NCBI GenBank assembly: GCA_027575765.1
Contig: JANBPT010000441.1
Span: 1-35,748 of the forward strand
DNA: 35,748 bases
Source: Tieghemiomyces parasiticus
Lineage: Eukaryota > Kickxellomycota > Dimargaritomycetes > Dimargaritales > Dimargaritaceae
Direction: 5' to 3'
Shown: piece by piece, positions 1-9,171 of the stretch
How the letters are laid out: the number at the start of each line of letters is the position of its first letter
How positions within the stretch are numbered: the first letter of the stretch is position 1
Made by a program: the position numbers and the translations under genes
Notes under the pieces: generated by a model
Told to the model about the DNA's origin: nothing
What the model saw: only the letters and a program-made list of their open reading frames with translations
The model's database searches: none

Positions 1-223
1 CTTCCTCTACCATTTTCCTCCTTTCCTTTTTCATATATATACTCCCCCTTTCCCTCCCTACTTTCTATCATTATCAACTTCACTTTCCTTCACTTTCTTC
101 TTTACCTTCTCAAGAATAAAGTTCCCTATCAAAGAACTTGTTGCTTGATCATTACATAAGTACCAACTTGCTACCATAGATATGGCAAGAGAAGCCTGTA
201 GTTTAGGGTCTTATCAGTATATT
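1..223. other. Pyrimidine-rich non-coding edge
   Basis: No coding region is visible. The stretch is very C/T-rich, with a TATATATA run near 33-40 and AATAAA near 115-120. That layout resembles an LTR end or a promoter with a short transcript, but no terminal dinucleotides, primer binding site or second LTR copy can be seen, so it is left unassigned. Confidence 0.4.
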
Positions 224-360
224 TGTGCTACTATTAAGCCCAAGTCTAATATAATACCCAAAAGGCTATTCCACTATCACATAATTCATGGTTCTGAAAA
301 TAGCAGACTTTGACTTTACCTTGGGATCAGTTAATGTGGTGTCCCCAATCACCACAATAT
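224..360 (+). repeat. Left terminal inverted repeat
   Basis: Left arm of the inverted pair. It matches the reverse complement of ~3207-3348 with scattered substitutions and about one single-base gap. Similarity fades after the shared CCCAATCACCACA block near 345-357. Confidence 0.7.
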
Positions 361-781
361 TGACAGTGTAGGGATTGATAGAGAAGCAGAGAGAAGTAGA
401 GCAAGATGATATATAGAGGGAGGTGTCACCTATATGGCTGTGGCAAGGTACATAGGGTTGGTGAAAGGATAATGGCCCTTGTTCTGGTTGGCATATATGG
501 GTGGCTAAGAAGGGAGTGGGCAAGGTGGTTTAAAGTGACTGCACTTGGTATAGTAGCCTACAATCCTCATACAAAGTAAACCTACCAAAGGCCAGCCTTC
601 AATGGCTCTACACTAATGTACGTGCTGCCCCCTCCCTCAGTTCCCCAATGCTGTGTCTATTTACAGGATACAAGCCCATAGGGATTGCTATCTACCGTAC
701 CCTCTACATCTCATAGTTTCCACCAGATCTTTGAGGACCGTATCCACCCCTAGCCTAATGAGCAGTTCCTGAGCCATATAT

Positions 782-787
782 AAAAAA
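782..787 (-). terminator. Pol III T-run terminator of the 5S gene
   Basis: Six consecutive T residues on the minus strand begin at the last base of helix I of the 5S rRNA, the standard Pol III stop signal. Confidence 0.8.
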
Positions 788-904
788 GCTGCGACACCGA
801 CTATTCCCAAGTGGTCACCCACCTTAGTACTAAATCGGCTGACTGGGCCTTAACTTCGCAGATCTAACGGGATACGGTGCTAACCCCAGCAGATGGCCGC
901 AGCT
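787..904 (-). rRNA. 5S ribosomal RNA gene
   Basis: Read on the minus strand, this 118-nt segment matches fungal 5S rRNA. The 5' AGCTGCG (904-898) pairs perfectly with the 3' CGCAGCT (793-787) as helix I. Inside are GGTTAGCACCG, the box-A-like AAGTTAAGGC (around 851-858) and TTAGTACTAAGGTGGGTGACC, whose GGGTGACC is the box C core (813-820). The RNA ends directly in a run of six T (787-782), a normal Pol III terminator. With helix I, the internal promoter and the terminator all intact, it looks functional rather than a decayed copy. It lies alone, as expected for fungi with dispersed 5S genes, but inside a repeat array. A 5S-derived SINE is the alternative. Confidence 0.88.
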
Positions 905-2941
905 GATGTGTGGAGACCCAACATTGTTTGGTCTCTTGAGGGTTCCTGAGGGGACCATGTATAAGGCTACGACTCTTCCGGCCTGGGAAAAAGGACGAGA
1001 GCCATCAGAAGGAAGCTAATAGGCTAACCCAAGGCATGGGGAGATCAGTAAGCGATCTACCAAACCGCCCACCAATAGTATCCCTAATTTCCCATGACTT
1101 GGGTTTCATACTTTTCAATTTTACTTGTTTCAGACTTTTGGATTTTATTTGTTTCATCTCTCAGGTCGGCAGGAAAATGCCCACCAGCAAGAACAGCCAA
1201 AGAAACCGGAGAACCATTGATTATGTTTTCAAATTCTTCTATTGTATTTAAGGCCAAACCAACTGCACCTAATGGTTTGGGGAGTGTTTTCCCTACCCTG
1301 CCTTGGGGTACCTAATTCTTATTAAAATCAGGTTTATTTATCTCTTCTTCACAGATGTGTGGAGTCCAGATGAACTTAGGACTCCTGAAGATTCCTGGTG
1401 GGCAGACTCAGTTAGAGCAAGCCACTAGGTTGCATTAGCACGCCTACAGCCCAGCAGATGAACCAAAGGGTGACACCAAGACATGGGAAAGCCAATACAG
1501 GTTGAGTATATGGTCAGGCCATTTCTCCCACCAATGATGGGCCAATTTCCCAGGGCTTGGTCCAACACCAACTTTTCAATTAATGGTGTAACTAGAGGGT
1601 CACCAAAGTTAGGCAATCAAAACAAAAACAACTTTAGTTTAGTATCATATATATATACCCAGCACAACAGTACATCTAGGTTCTGGGAGTGCTTTTCCTG
1701 CCCTGCCTTGGGGTACCCAGTCTTTATTAAACCCGGATAATATATCTATTCTTCACAGATGTGTGAAGCCAAGCACGGCTTATCCCTTTGAGGAGCTGGA
1801 ATAGGCCGCGCCTATACAACCATTGAAAATAACAAAAGAAAAGAGACCGGGCAACCTCTGGGAGAGGCCCGGAAGAGACGGGGGGCCAGCCAGGCCCTCC
1901 ACCAATTAGCGTTAATCCTTTATTATAGTTATAGTATATAAGCCGGGCCCAAGTATGTAACACAGGGCCCGGCAGCTTATCCCCCAATTTCTGTCCCATA
2001 GTGCCATCCATTGGCACTATTTCGTTAGTAAAGTCTAGTACCAATATGATCTTTAGCTTGTGTGTTGGTAACATTTCTAGATTTTGTTTTGAGGTTTTCT
2101 CCGTCAATAGTTAACCTACCAAACTTTGCATTACAGATTTGGACAGCTCTGGTCCGACTGTATCTTCCTGAATTCTCCCCTTCAACTTGGAGGTTCTTTT
2201 GAAAGCGGGACCGGCTTCCAGATACCGGTCCACTTTACAGATGTGTGATATAATGGCTCTGCCACACCCGCCTCTGCTTGTTCCTTACCAACTGGTATTC
2301 CATATTGGTTTACACTGACAAATATTTACTAACCATGACGTTGACTCTTTGGTATAATCCCCAACGGTTTCTACATGTCCTGCTGACCTGGCTCAATGGC
2401 CAGGCCAGCCTCCAATATATTCCCCAAGTTCCCTGCCCCCAACACAAATCCCTCTCTAACCTTGTAACCAACTTATTCAATACCTACTATTTTTCTTAAC
2501 CTATAAACCCCATTACAGATGTGTGGAGCCCAGATAGTACCTGCACTCCTGAAGATTCCTGGTGGGCAGACACAACTAGCCAGACACGGCAACACGTTGG
2601 TAACCCCACCAAGGAAAAGCAAACACACCTCCAAAAGACATGGGGAAATCCTCACATGTAGAGCGCAGATCCAGCCAACCCCCCACCAATAGGCAACAGG
2701 ATTTCCCATGGCTTAAGTTTCATACATTTCGATTTTATTAGTTTCATCATGGGTTGCCAATATGTTTTCTACCAGCCTAAACAACTGAGGCAACCAAGAC
2801 TAGGGTTTAAAAGAACATTGTTATTTTATCATATATAAGGCCCAAGCTTTTACACTTAATAGCTTGGGAAGTGTTTTCCCTACCCTGCCTTAGGGTACCT
2901 AGTTCTTTATAAAAACCGTTTTATTTGCCTATTCTTCACAA
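905..2941 (+). repeat. Array of ~280-480-bp tandem repeat units
   Basis: Units start with GATGTGTGGAG or a close variant at 905, 1354, 1758, 2240 and 2518. Several then share CTCCTGAAGATTCCTGGTGGGCAGAC (1381, 2548), a CCCACCAATA block and TTTCATAC..TTTTA..TTGTTTCA (1107-1160, 2717-2750). Three units end in the same ~75-bp module, TGGG(A/G)AGTG(T/C)TTTTCC followed by CCCTGCCTT(G/A)GGGTACC, at ~1276, ~1684 and ~2870, which leads into TTCTTCACA and the next unit. Copies are diverged and contain indels. Short ORFs here do not stay conserved between units, so I regard the array as non-coding. Confidence 0.7.
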
Positions 2942-3206
2942 CAAATTATTAAGTGAAAAAATACTTCTTGTTGCATAAAAAATACAATAACGCACTCTGA
3001 TTGGCCCCTACCTTTTGTCAATTAGGTTTCTGCCTTGATCTGCTCCATTGCCTCATATGATTGTGAGAGCAGCACTCTTTCACTTAGTAGACTGTCTCAC
3101 AGGTTTGGTATGCAATATACAGAGATATGCATATATGTATGTGGAACTCTCCAATTCCACAATGATTCATTATAGTCATTCTTTGAGTTTTGAGATAATG
3201 CATGAC

Positions 3207-3348
3207 AATGAAGGTGTGGTGATTGGGAACCGCCACATTAGATTATCCCAGGGTAAAGTCTAAGTCTACTATTTCAGAACCATGAATTCTGTGATGGTAG
3301 AATAGCCTTTTGGTTATTTTATTAGACTAGGGCCTAATATCAGCACAC
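3207..3348 (-). repeat. Right terminal inverted repeat
   Basis: Reverse-complement partner of 224-360. It abuts, within about a dozen bases, a mariner transposase fragment that starts in mid-gene, so this border is a sharp junction between two repeats. Confidence 0.7.
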
Positions 3349-3357
3349 CCTCAGCTG

Positions 3358-3760
3358 TCTCAGGATCACATCCCCATAATATGCACCAATGTCATCTGAT
3401 GGGCGGCCAGAACAAGGGTTGGCTTCAAAAGAGTGTTGACCTGTACAAAAGCAAGCTAGTCACTTGTAGATGGTGGAGTGACTAGGGGCGGCCAAGCACA
3501 GCTTGGATGTCAAAACATTAAAAATTTCATCTACCTTGCAGCCCTTCAGATAGGAATTATCAATAAGGACCCATACATCACGCCTGGTTAACTTGGGTGG
3601 AGCGGGGGAGGGGATTAGAAAAGTTAGTTAGTTAGCAGGGTTAGCAAGGTGTGAAGTCAAAAATGGTTCAATCCTGAAATGGTTGATACCAATCATTTTG
3701 TCATCATTGACTCTCTGAGGTTTTATCTGGACCATTGTGATCTGAGATTTTCAGTTTAAA
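3358..3760 (-). pseudogene. Mariner transposase 5' fragment, copy 1
   Basis: The DNA aligns along its whole length with 10025-10440, the N-terminal third of the fuller mariner copy. Shared blocks include CTCAGGATCA, ATCATCTGA(T/C)GG(G/A)CGGCC, ACATCACGCCTGGT and GTGAAGTCAAAAATGGTTCAATC. It corresponds to the helix-turn-helix DNA-binding part. The reading frame is broken and the catalytic region is missing. The left edge meets the inverted repeat at ~3348. Confidence 0.7.
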
Positions 3761-3769
3761 ATTCCGCAA

Positions 3770-4205
3770 ATATTTTGTGCCACCAATAATATTACGCCTA
3801 CCACGGCTAGTCTCAGGACTATAATTTCATGATGTTTACCTATGGTTTCAAGCAAGCCGCCAAACCAAGGCTCATATTTAGAGAAGTAATGGCCCGTGTG
3901 AAAACGAGCTAGCCACTGGTGGTTGGCATTGAGGCAAGAAGTGGTCGAGCCCAGTATGGCAGTTAGCTCAGATAACACGCAATAAGTTTTGCGGCCCTGG
4001 GAATACAAAATACTAGAGGCTCATATATCATAATTTGTAAACATGAGGGGGGTAGGGGGGGCTTCAGAAGTCGACATGTCGAAGAGGTAATAAGGCAAGT
4101 CGTAGAGTGGGGAATGACCAAAGCCTACAATGGTGTATAAATTCGATTCCTTAACTAAGGAAATCTTGTTTCATTTACAACACTAACTTCCGAGGCCGTA
4201 AGCTG
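3770..4205 (-). pseudogene. Mariner transposase 5' fragment, copy 2
   Basis: This is a second, more diverged copy of the same N-terminal mariner region, in the same orientation directly behind copy 1. The minus strand still encodes an 85-residue open stretch (4008-3751) containing HQWLARFHTGHYF. This matches YRWLVRFCTGHLS in the fuller copy at 9.17-10.52 kb, the conserved mariner segment between the helix-turn-helix and the linker. No catalytic domain is present. The pair probably arose by tandem duplication or by two nested insertions. Confidence 0.65.
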
Positions 4206-4313
4206 CACTTGTCATTAGAATTTAATGTACCTATGCAAATAATAACTATATTCTGGGACCAGCACTAACTAAATGGCAATTAGGAATTAGGTGTGACCAT
4301 GCGCGGTAAAACC

Positions 4314-6011
4314 TTACACAATATGCTTTGGTTCATGGTTGTCGTACTCAAAGACTATCGGCGCGGACACGGGCTGTTGGTGGTGGTCATCCGTGTGATG
4401 GTGGTAGTGGGCGGGGATAGCGGGCTTAGGGGACAGGCGACGGAGATGGCTGCGTTTCTCGTTGAACCTCGGATTCCCCTCATCCTCGTCGCACGAATCG
4501 GAGACTTCACTGAGGGGCAGGCCCGAAGGTTCCCTCAGCTGCGCGGCGGAGTCTCGCGAGAAGTGGTTCATGGCGTAGGCCAATTCAGGGCCTTCACTGC
4601 GACCTGATTTTTGCTCCGAGGAGCGCCCGGCCGACGAGCCAAGGGTACTCCGAACTTGAGACGCGACGGCGAGAGTCCAGAAGATAGCGGCGGCGGAGAA
4701 CAAAGATGCGATTTGCAACAATGCAGTGAATAGGGTAAAGCTTCCGACCCTGGGTGGTGCGACCAGAGTCCCAAACAGGCACCCTAGACTGATGACCCAG
4801 CCCAGGCAGGAGAGGGTGCAAAGGTAGGTCAGCTTGACTAGGGCCATGGGCCCGGAACCGGTCTTGCGAAGGTTCCATTGTGACCGCGTAACGATGCCGC
4901 AGCAGACGAGGAGACTGATGAGCTCAAGGACGGTAAGGATGGGCATATCGAACTGCTGCAGAACCATCAGGAGAATTCCGACAGCGGGGGTCAAAGTCAC
5001 GTAGGTCTTGACGAAGAACATGCAAATAATGAAGAGCATTAAAAGCGCTGTGAAAATAAAGAAGGCGTTCAGGTACTTAATGAAACGCCAACGGTAGATC
5101 GACTCTACGACACGCATCCACTGCATAATGAGGAAGGCGTAGGCAAAATATTCCGACATGGAGGCCAAGATAGAGACACAGAAGCGGCCCTTCGTCAGGA
5201 CGTCCTCAAACGGATAGATTAGGAGTAAAAAGAGGTGGATGAAGAGACACACGGAGGAGGCCAGCCGGAATAAGTAGCGTCCGTGGCACATGTAGCTTTC
5301 ACGGAACATCAGGCAGTACAGGTGGAAGGTCACGTACAGGGTGGCAATCAGGCCCAAGGTAAAAAAGAGCCAGCGGATGACGGCGTGGGTGGTTGAATAG
5401 TAATAGTCGGTCCAGGGACTCACGTCGTGCACCAGGGTGATGGCCAGGCCGGCTGTGGAGTTGGTGGTACCCAGGGCTTGTAGCATCGTCTGCAGCACGC
5501 CGGCGCCGATGGCCATCAGGTGGGCCTCGTCGTACGGTAGATAGTCGAGGTAGTAGTTGTAGGTGTCTTCATTGAACCCGCCAATATCACTCGTCGAGTT
5601 GAAGCGTGAAGGGAAGAGGAGGGTGTCAATCGCGGCCAGGATTGCCCGGGCCGAGGGGGAGCCGGTCTCACGGCTGGCGTGGAGGATGCTGAAGGCGCGG
5701 GAACACAGGGGGTTAAGGGTCACGAGGGCCACTAGCTTGTCGTCGTCGCCATCGGTTGCATTGACGGACAGGTCGTATTGCGGCTGGCCGGCCATGGTAA
5801 ATTGGCAGTCGCTGTCGAGTGAGACTTGGATGAGCCGGGCGGGGTGAGGCGTGTCCGGTGGCGGGGTTCCGTAGCCGAACAGCGTGAGGTCGAAGGCTGC
5901 GAGGGTCTGGTTGGTATCGGTGAGTGTGATGGAGGCGCGGACTACGAACTGAACGATAAGTAATATACACGCCATCGCGAGGCGTACGAAGGAGAAGGTG
6001 GGAATCCGCAT
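4314..6011 (-). CDS. Orphan seven-transmembrane receptor-like protein
   Basis: Intronless, 565 residues. The first ATG is taken at 6011; an upstream in-frame GTG is not a likely start. Residues 1-26 form a signal peptide. A luminal or extracellular domain of about 185 residues follows, with two cysteines (C69, C103) and four N-glycosylation sequons (N34, N84, N138, N184). Seven hydrophobic helices lie at roughly 211-236, 247-267, 279-299, 314-338, 356-374, 391-415 and 425-450. The tail of ~115 residues is hydrophilic, rich in Ser, Arg and acidic residues, and has a His cluster near 540. This layout, a secreted ectodomain plus seven helices plus a cytoplasmic tail, fits a GPCR or a GOST/Lu7TM-type sorting receptor. 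I recognise no diagnostic motif of either, so the function is unknown. The gene is isolated between repeat-rich regions. Confidence 0.85.
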   Translation of the reverse strand: MRIPTFSFVRLAMACILLIVQFVVRASITLTDTNQTLAAFDLTLFGYGTPPPDTPHPARLIQVSLDSDCQFTMAGQPQYDLSVNATDGDDDKLVALVTLNPLCSRAFSILHASRETGSPSARAILAAIDTLLFPSRFNSTSDIGGFNEDTYNYYLDYLPYDEAHLMAIGAGVLQTMLQALGTTNSTAGLAITLVHDVSPWTDYYYSTTHAVIRWLFFTLGLIATLYVTFHLYCLMFRESYMCHGRYLFRLASSVCLFIHLFLLLIYPFEDVLTKGRFCVSILASMSEYFAYAFLIMQWMRVVESIYRWRFIKYLNAFFIFTALLMLFIICMFFVKTYVTLTPAVGILLMVLQQFDMPILTVLELISLLVCCGIVTRSQWNLRKTGSGPMALVKLTYLCTLSCLGWVISLGCLFGTLVAPPRVGSFTLFTALLQIASLFSAAAIFWTLAVASQVRSTLGSSAGRSSEQKSGRSEGPELAYAMNHFSRDSAAQLREPSGLPLSEVSDSCDEDEGNPRFNEKRSHLRRLSPKPAIPAHYHHHTDDHHQQPVSAPIVFEYDNHEPKHIV

Positions 6012-7860
6012 GCTGTCTGACAGCACTGCCCCTGTTGAGCTCAGGGAAGGTATTATCTATCGTAAATAAAGGAGAATACGTCCGGGACGGAGCTAAAACG
6101 ATAGTGAAGCTAGAGATGCTGGCCTCAGGGTAGGCCTAGGAGAACGGCAAGGATAAAGGTACGCATTAAGGATACAGTTGCAAGGGTGTGGTTCAGACAC
6201 GGCTCCCTACTAGTAGGTGGCAGCTCAGCGGTTTTACACCACCCACCCGGGGCTTAGGCGGGAGCGCAATCACTGTAAATGCGGCCCTGCACGTAAGGGT
6301 TTTGTGAGGGAAGAAGGCCTCTGTGAGAACACGAGTTCACTAGTTACAAAGAGCGACGATCTTACGCACCACGGCCGAGCCACAGGGTCATAATACATAA
6401 TGCTTGACAAGGGAGAGCCGATGGGCAGGCCAAGTAAGTACCAGGTACCCTACTTTGCGGATGGCCCATTCTCCAGCTCACTACCCGGCTGGCCAATCAT
6501 CTCAGTATCCTATGGCCCGAAGCACAGCCCGGTGCGAGATTAATGAGGTCTTACACTCAAGGACTCCACATGCCTTTTTCAAATCCAGGATCTACAATCC
6601 CAGTAAGCCAGGGGGGGATCTCCCAAGGTGACCTGGTGTCTCACCACTAACCAACTATATCGGCATCTGGGAAAAAAATAGCTGGCAAAAGGAGAGACCG
6701 TGAGAGAGTAGGAGAACCTGGCAGGTAATCTAGCGGATCGAAACCCGGCGGGTAAATGGGATTAAGGCAGCCAGTAGCATGCTAGCAGCTTTAAGTAAAA
6801 GTGGAGGGGGAATCTATACTTGATTGATATAGTTCGACGCTGGTTGCTGCCATCCCGCAGGGCAGAAGGTATGCAGGTCTGTGGCCAACGTAGTGACCTA
6901 GGAGGGTAAGCCTCGACGAGGAGGAGGTAAATGAGTCCCCAATTTGGAAGCCCAAATCGAAGCGAACCCACTTGGCTTACGGGATACCCATCTTACACAA
7001 GGTTGGCGAGAGATGGCAACATTGCAGGATAGGCAGTTGAGGTACCGGTTGAGACACCAGTTTGGGTAGTGTGGCCCAACCCGATGATTACCACGCTAGT
7101 ATGAATGAAATAGATTGATTAACTGTTCACTGTCCGACACGGCCCGCCGTTCACCTAGCGGTCCACCTGGGAACCATCACGCTGCTTCTGCTAAGGGCAA
7201 TAACCACATACTGCAAATACCAATGGTACCCAACGACTCTGTGGGCCACATGCAACGGTTTTCGAACATGGCCATGACTGTCGGTGAGAACCAGCCTGTC
7301 GACCCTTACTCCATGTAAACAGTTTTCCTTAGAGGGAGTATATTGGAGCCCTAGCCGTCGCCTGCTGCAGGGTGAGGGCGCATCATCTGGCTTCCTATTC
7401 ACTGGTGACCCATCCTCCACTCTAATTTCTGAGACCCGAATAGGGTGTGGCGAATTTAGGACAGGGATTATAGGGAATTCACATTGCCAAATATTCAGAC
7501 CACCGCAGGGCTGGTAGTGGCCATGTAGTGTGCTGTTAGCCAAAAAATCAATCAAACTGTACGTCAGGTCGACTGTCCCCGTCTATCGTTGTCTGCCGTA
7601 ATCAATGGAGAGGTGTCTCCTCTTTGGCAAGCCCCGCCTTTGTTGCCCCAATGGCAAACTTTTAAGATAGGGCTGGTCGGCCTTGCAGGCCGCCTTTCTT
7701 ACCCTATTTTTTCGATTCTATCGCCGGAGTCTCCTGCGCTCACTGCCTGTTCCACTACTGCGCTCTCTCTTGCTACCCGCGGATATTCTTTACTCTTTTT
7801 CTGGCCATAATCAGCCGACCAGTTACGGCGGTCCATTGCTATTACGCAGCAAAGTTATTT
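6012..7860. other. Intergenic region without recognised genes
   Basis: Short ORFs occur on both strands, the longest 134 codons on the minus strand at 7555-7151, but they start at non-ATG codons and resemble no family I know. The sequence near 6.0-6.1 kb is presumably the promoter of the 7TM gene. No tRNA, array or element end was identified. Confidence 0.5.
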
Positions 7861-7864
7861 ATTA

Positions 7865-8690
7865 AAATAGTCATGCAAGCTATTGGTGGCGTTTATTTAT
7901 ATAAAGCACCATTGTAACGTATTACTCATCGAAAATTAGATACCCAGGCATTAAAGAAGGCCCTATCATTACTTTTCTATCGCTTGTTATGCGTTTAATT
8001 CCTGGTGGCCACCGCCACCTCAAGTGGGGTGAATTTCTTACCGTTTAGCCGTTGGGCTACATTCCTCAACAGCCAGTAATCACAAGAAGCTAAATCTGAA
8101 CTCCAGGGAGAGCTTTGAAGAGGTAAACTTCGGGCACCAAAAATGGAGATAAAGGTAGCTGTATCTTGATGGGGTGACGCATCATCGTGTTGGTACCGTG
8201 AGGTGTGAGGTTCACAATCTCCGAGTGTTGTTACCCAAAGGTGAATCCTAGGCTTAAGTTTACAGTATGCGTCATGGTTTGCAGTGTCTCGGGCGCAAGG
8301 GAGATTGGAATCACAAGAGTGATAGCATGACTTTGAACCCACACCCCACCACAGTTTAATCTTGTATATGACACGGTCCTGGTGGGTTTGGGTTAGTACG
8401 GGTCTAATTTCAGATGGCCACCTCAGGCGATAAGAGTCAGCAGATGGATCATTGAGATACTCGCAAGTCTCGTAACTGGTGATAATGGAGACCAGCAGGT
8501 ACTAACTGGTCCCATCTATTATAACCTGGAAATTGATGGCGAAACGCGCCAGCTGGCGATGTTTGTCATCTATGAGGTCGCGGGGAGGAGGACGGTTGTT
8601 ATTTGCGAATCCTGAAGTCATGGCACAATATATTGTGTATTATGCTAGGACATGTATGGTAGGTATGGGCTAGTTGCGCAAAAGTCGCAC
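7865..8690 (-). pseudogene. Truncated mariner transposase, 3' part
   Basis: The minus strand encodes degraded C-terminal mariner transposase. Residues equivalent to the second and third catalytic motifs are seen as QHDDASPHQ and SSDLASCDYWLL, followed by NGKKFTPLE and a stop at 7995. DNA similarity to the copy at 9.17-10.52 kb extends upstream to about 8690 through several frame breaks and is then lost, so the DNA-binding part is missing. The 3' flank (7865-7925) matches the corresponding flank of the fuller copy near 9183-9240. Confidence 0.75.
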
Positions 8691-9165
8691 GAGGTGCTTT
8701 TTTTTCCTCCGGCGGTGTCGTAGTCTAAAACCCCATCCCCTGATCCATACCCTAAGTGAGGCCAACCGGCTGCTTCTCCGTCCTATACACTGTCATCCAG
8801 CCTTGGTGGCTGCGCCCTTTAGTAACCGAATAACGGAAGATCTATCTTCCTATCCCCCTGGTGGCCTCACCCTTACATCACTTCATTACCCAAACTGGGT
8901 GCCGCCTGCTATTATTTTAGGGCCTTTTCTTCTTTATTCCTGATCCACGGCCATCTAGTTGTCTCTCCACTTCCTGCCGACGCCCAGCCCAGCTGCGACC
9001 TGTTGTCCTAGCCTTTCTAGCCTAGGCTGAATAGTTTCTATGAATGATGCCGGTCATTGTTCCAGTATAAAAGACCTACTGCTCGCTATTCAATATAATG
9101 ACTTTCATCACCTAAATCATCAACCTCCGTCTACATTAGAGCTTACCGGCTAGTTTTCTTTTAGT
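8691..9165. other. Intergenic region between two mariner copies
   Basis: No gene is recognised. A consensus TATA box (TATAAAAG, ~9067-9074, plus strand) stands about 100 bp before the left end of the next mariner copy. An 89-codon frame at 8674-8943 begins with TTG and shows no family features. Confidence 0.4.
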
Positions 9166-9171
9166 AGTATA

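Larger units (their letters stand above)
224..3348. mobile_element. Possible 3.1-kb element bounded by ~135-bp inverted repeats
   Basis: The plus strand at ~224-360 and the reverse complement of ~3207-3348 align almost without gaps at roughly 85% identity by eye, sharing blocks such as CCAAAAGGCTATTC and AATTCATGGTTCTGAAA. The inner part of each end reads A(A/G)GCCC(A/T)AGTCTAATA, and the GGCCCTA core recurs at the ends of the mariner copy at 9.17-10.52 kb. No transposase lies inside; the interior holds a 5S rRNA gene and a tandem repeat array. It may be a non-autonomous mariner-related element, or simply two inverted copies of one repeat end. Target-site duplications were not established. 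Confidence 0.5.

Noticed and set aside
1..180. LTR-like sequence with TATA run and AATAAA
   Set aside because: No TG..CA ends, primer binding site, second LTR or internal retrotransposon proteins are visible.
6735..6760. tRNA T-arm-like sequence on the minus strand (GGGTTTCGATCC)
   Set aside because: The T stem does not pair, and no A box or acceptor stem was found nearby.
7151..7555. 134-codon frame on the minus strand
   Set aside because: Its first codon is TTG, no domain is recognised and codon use is unremarkable; a frame of this length occurs by chance at this GC content.
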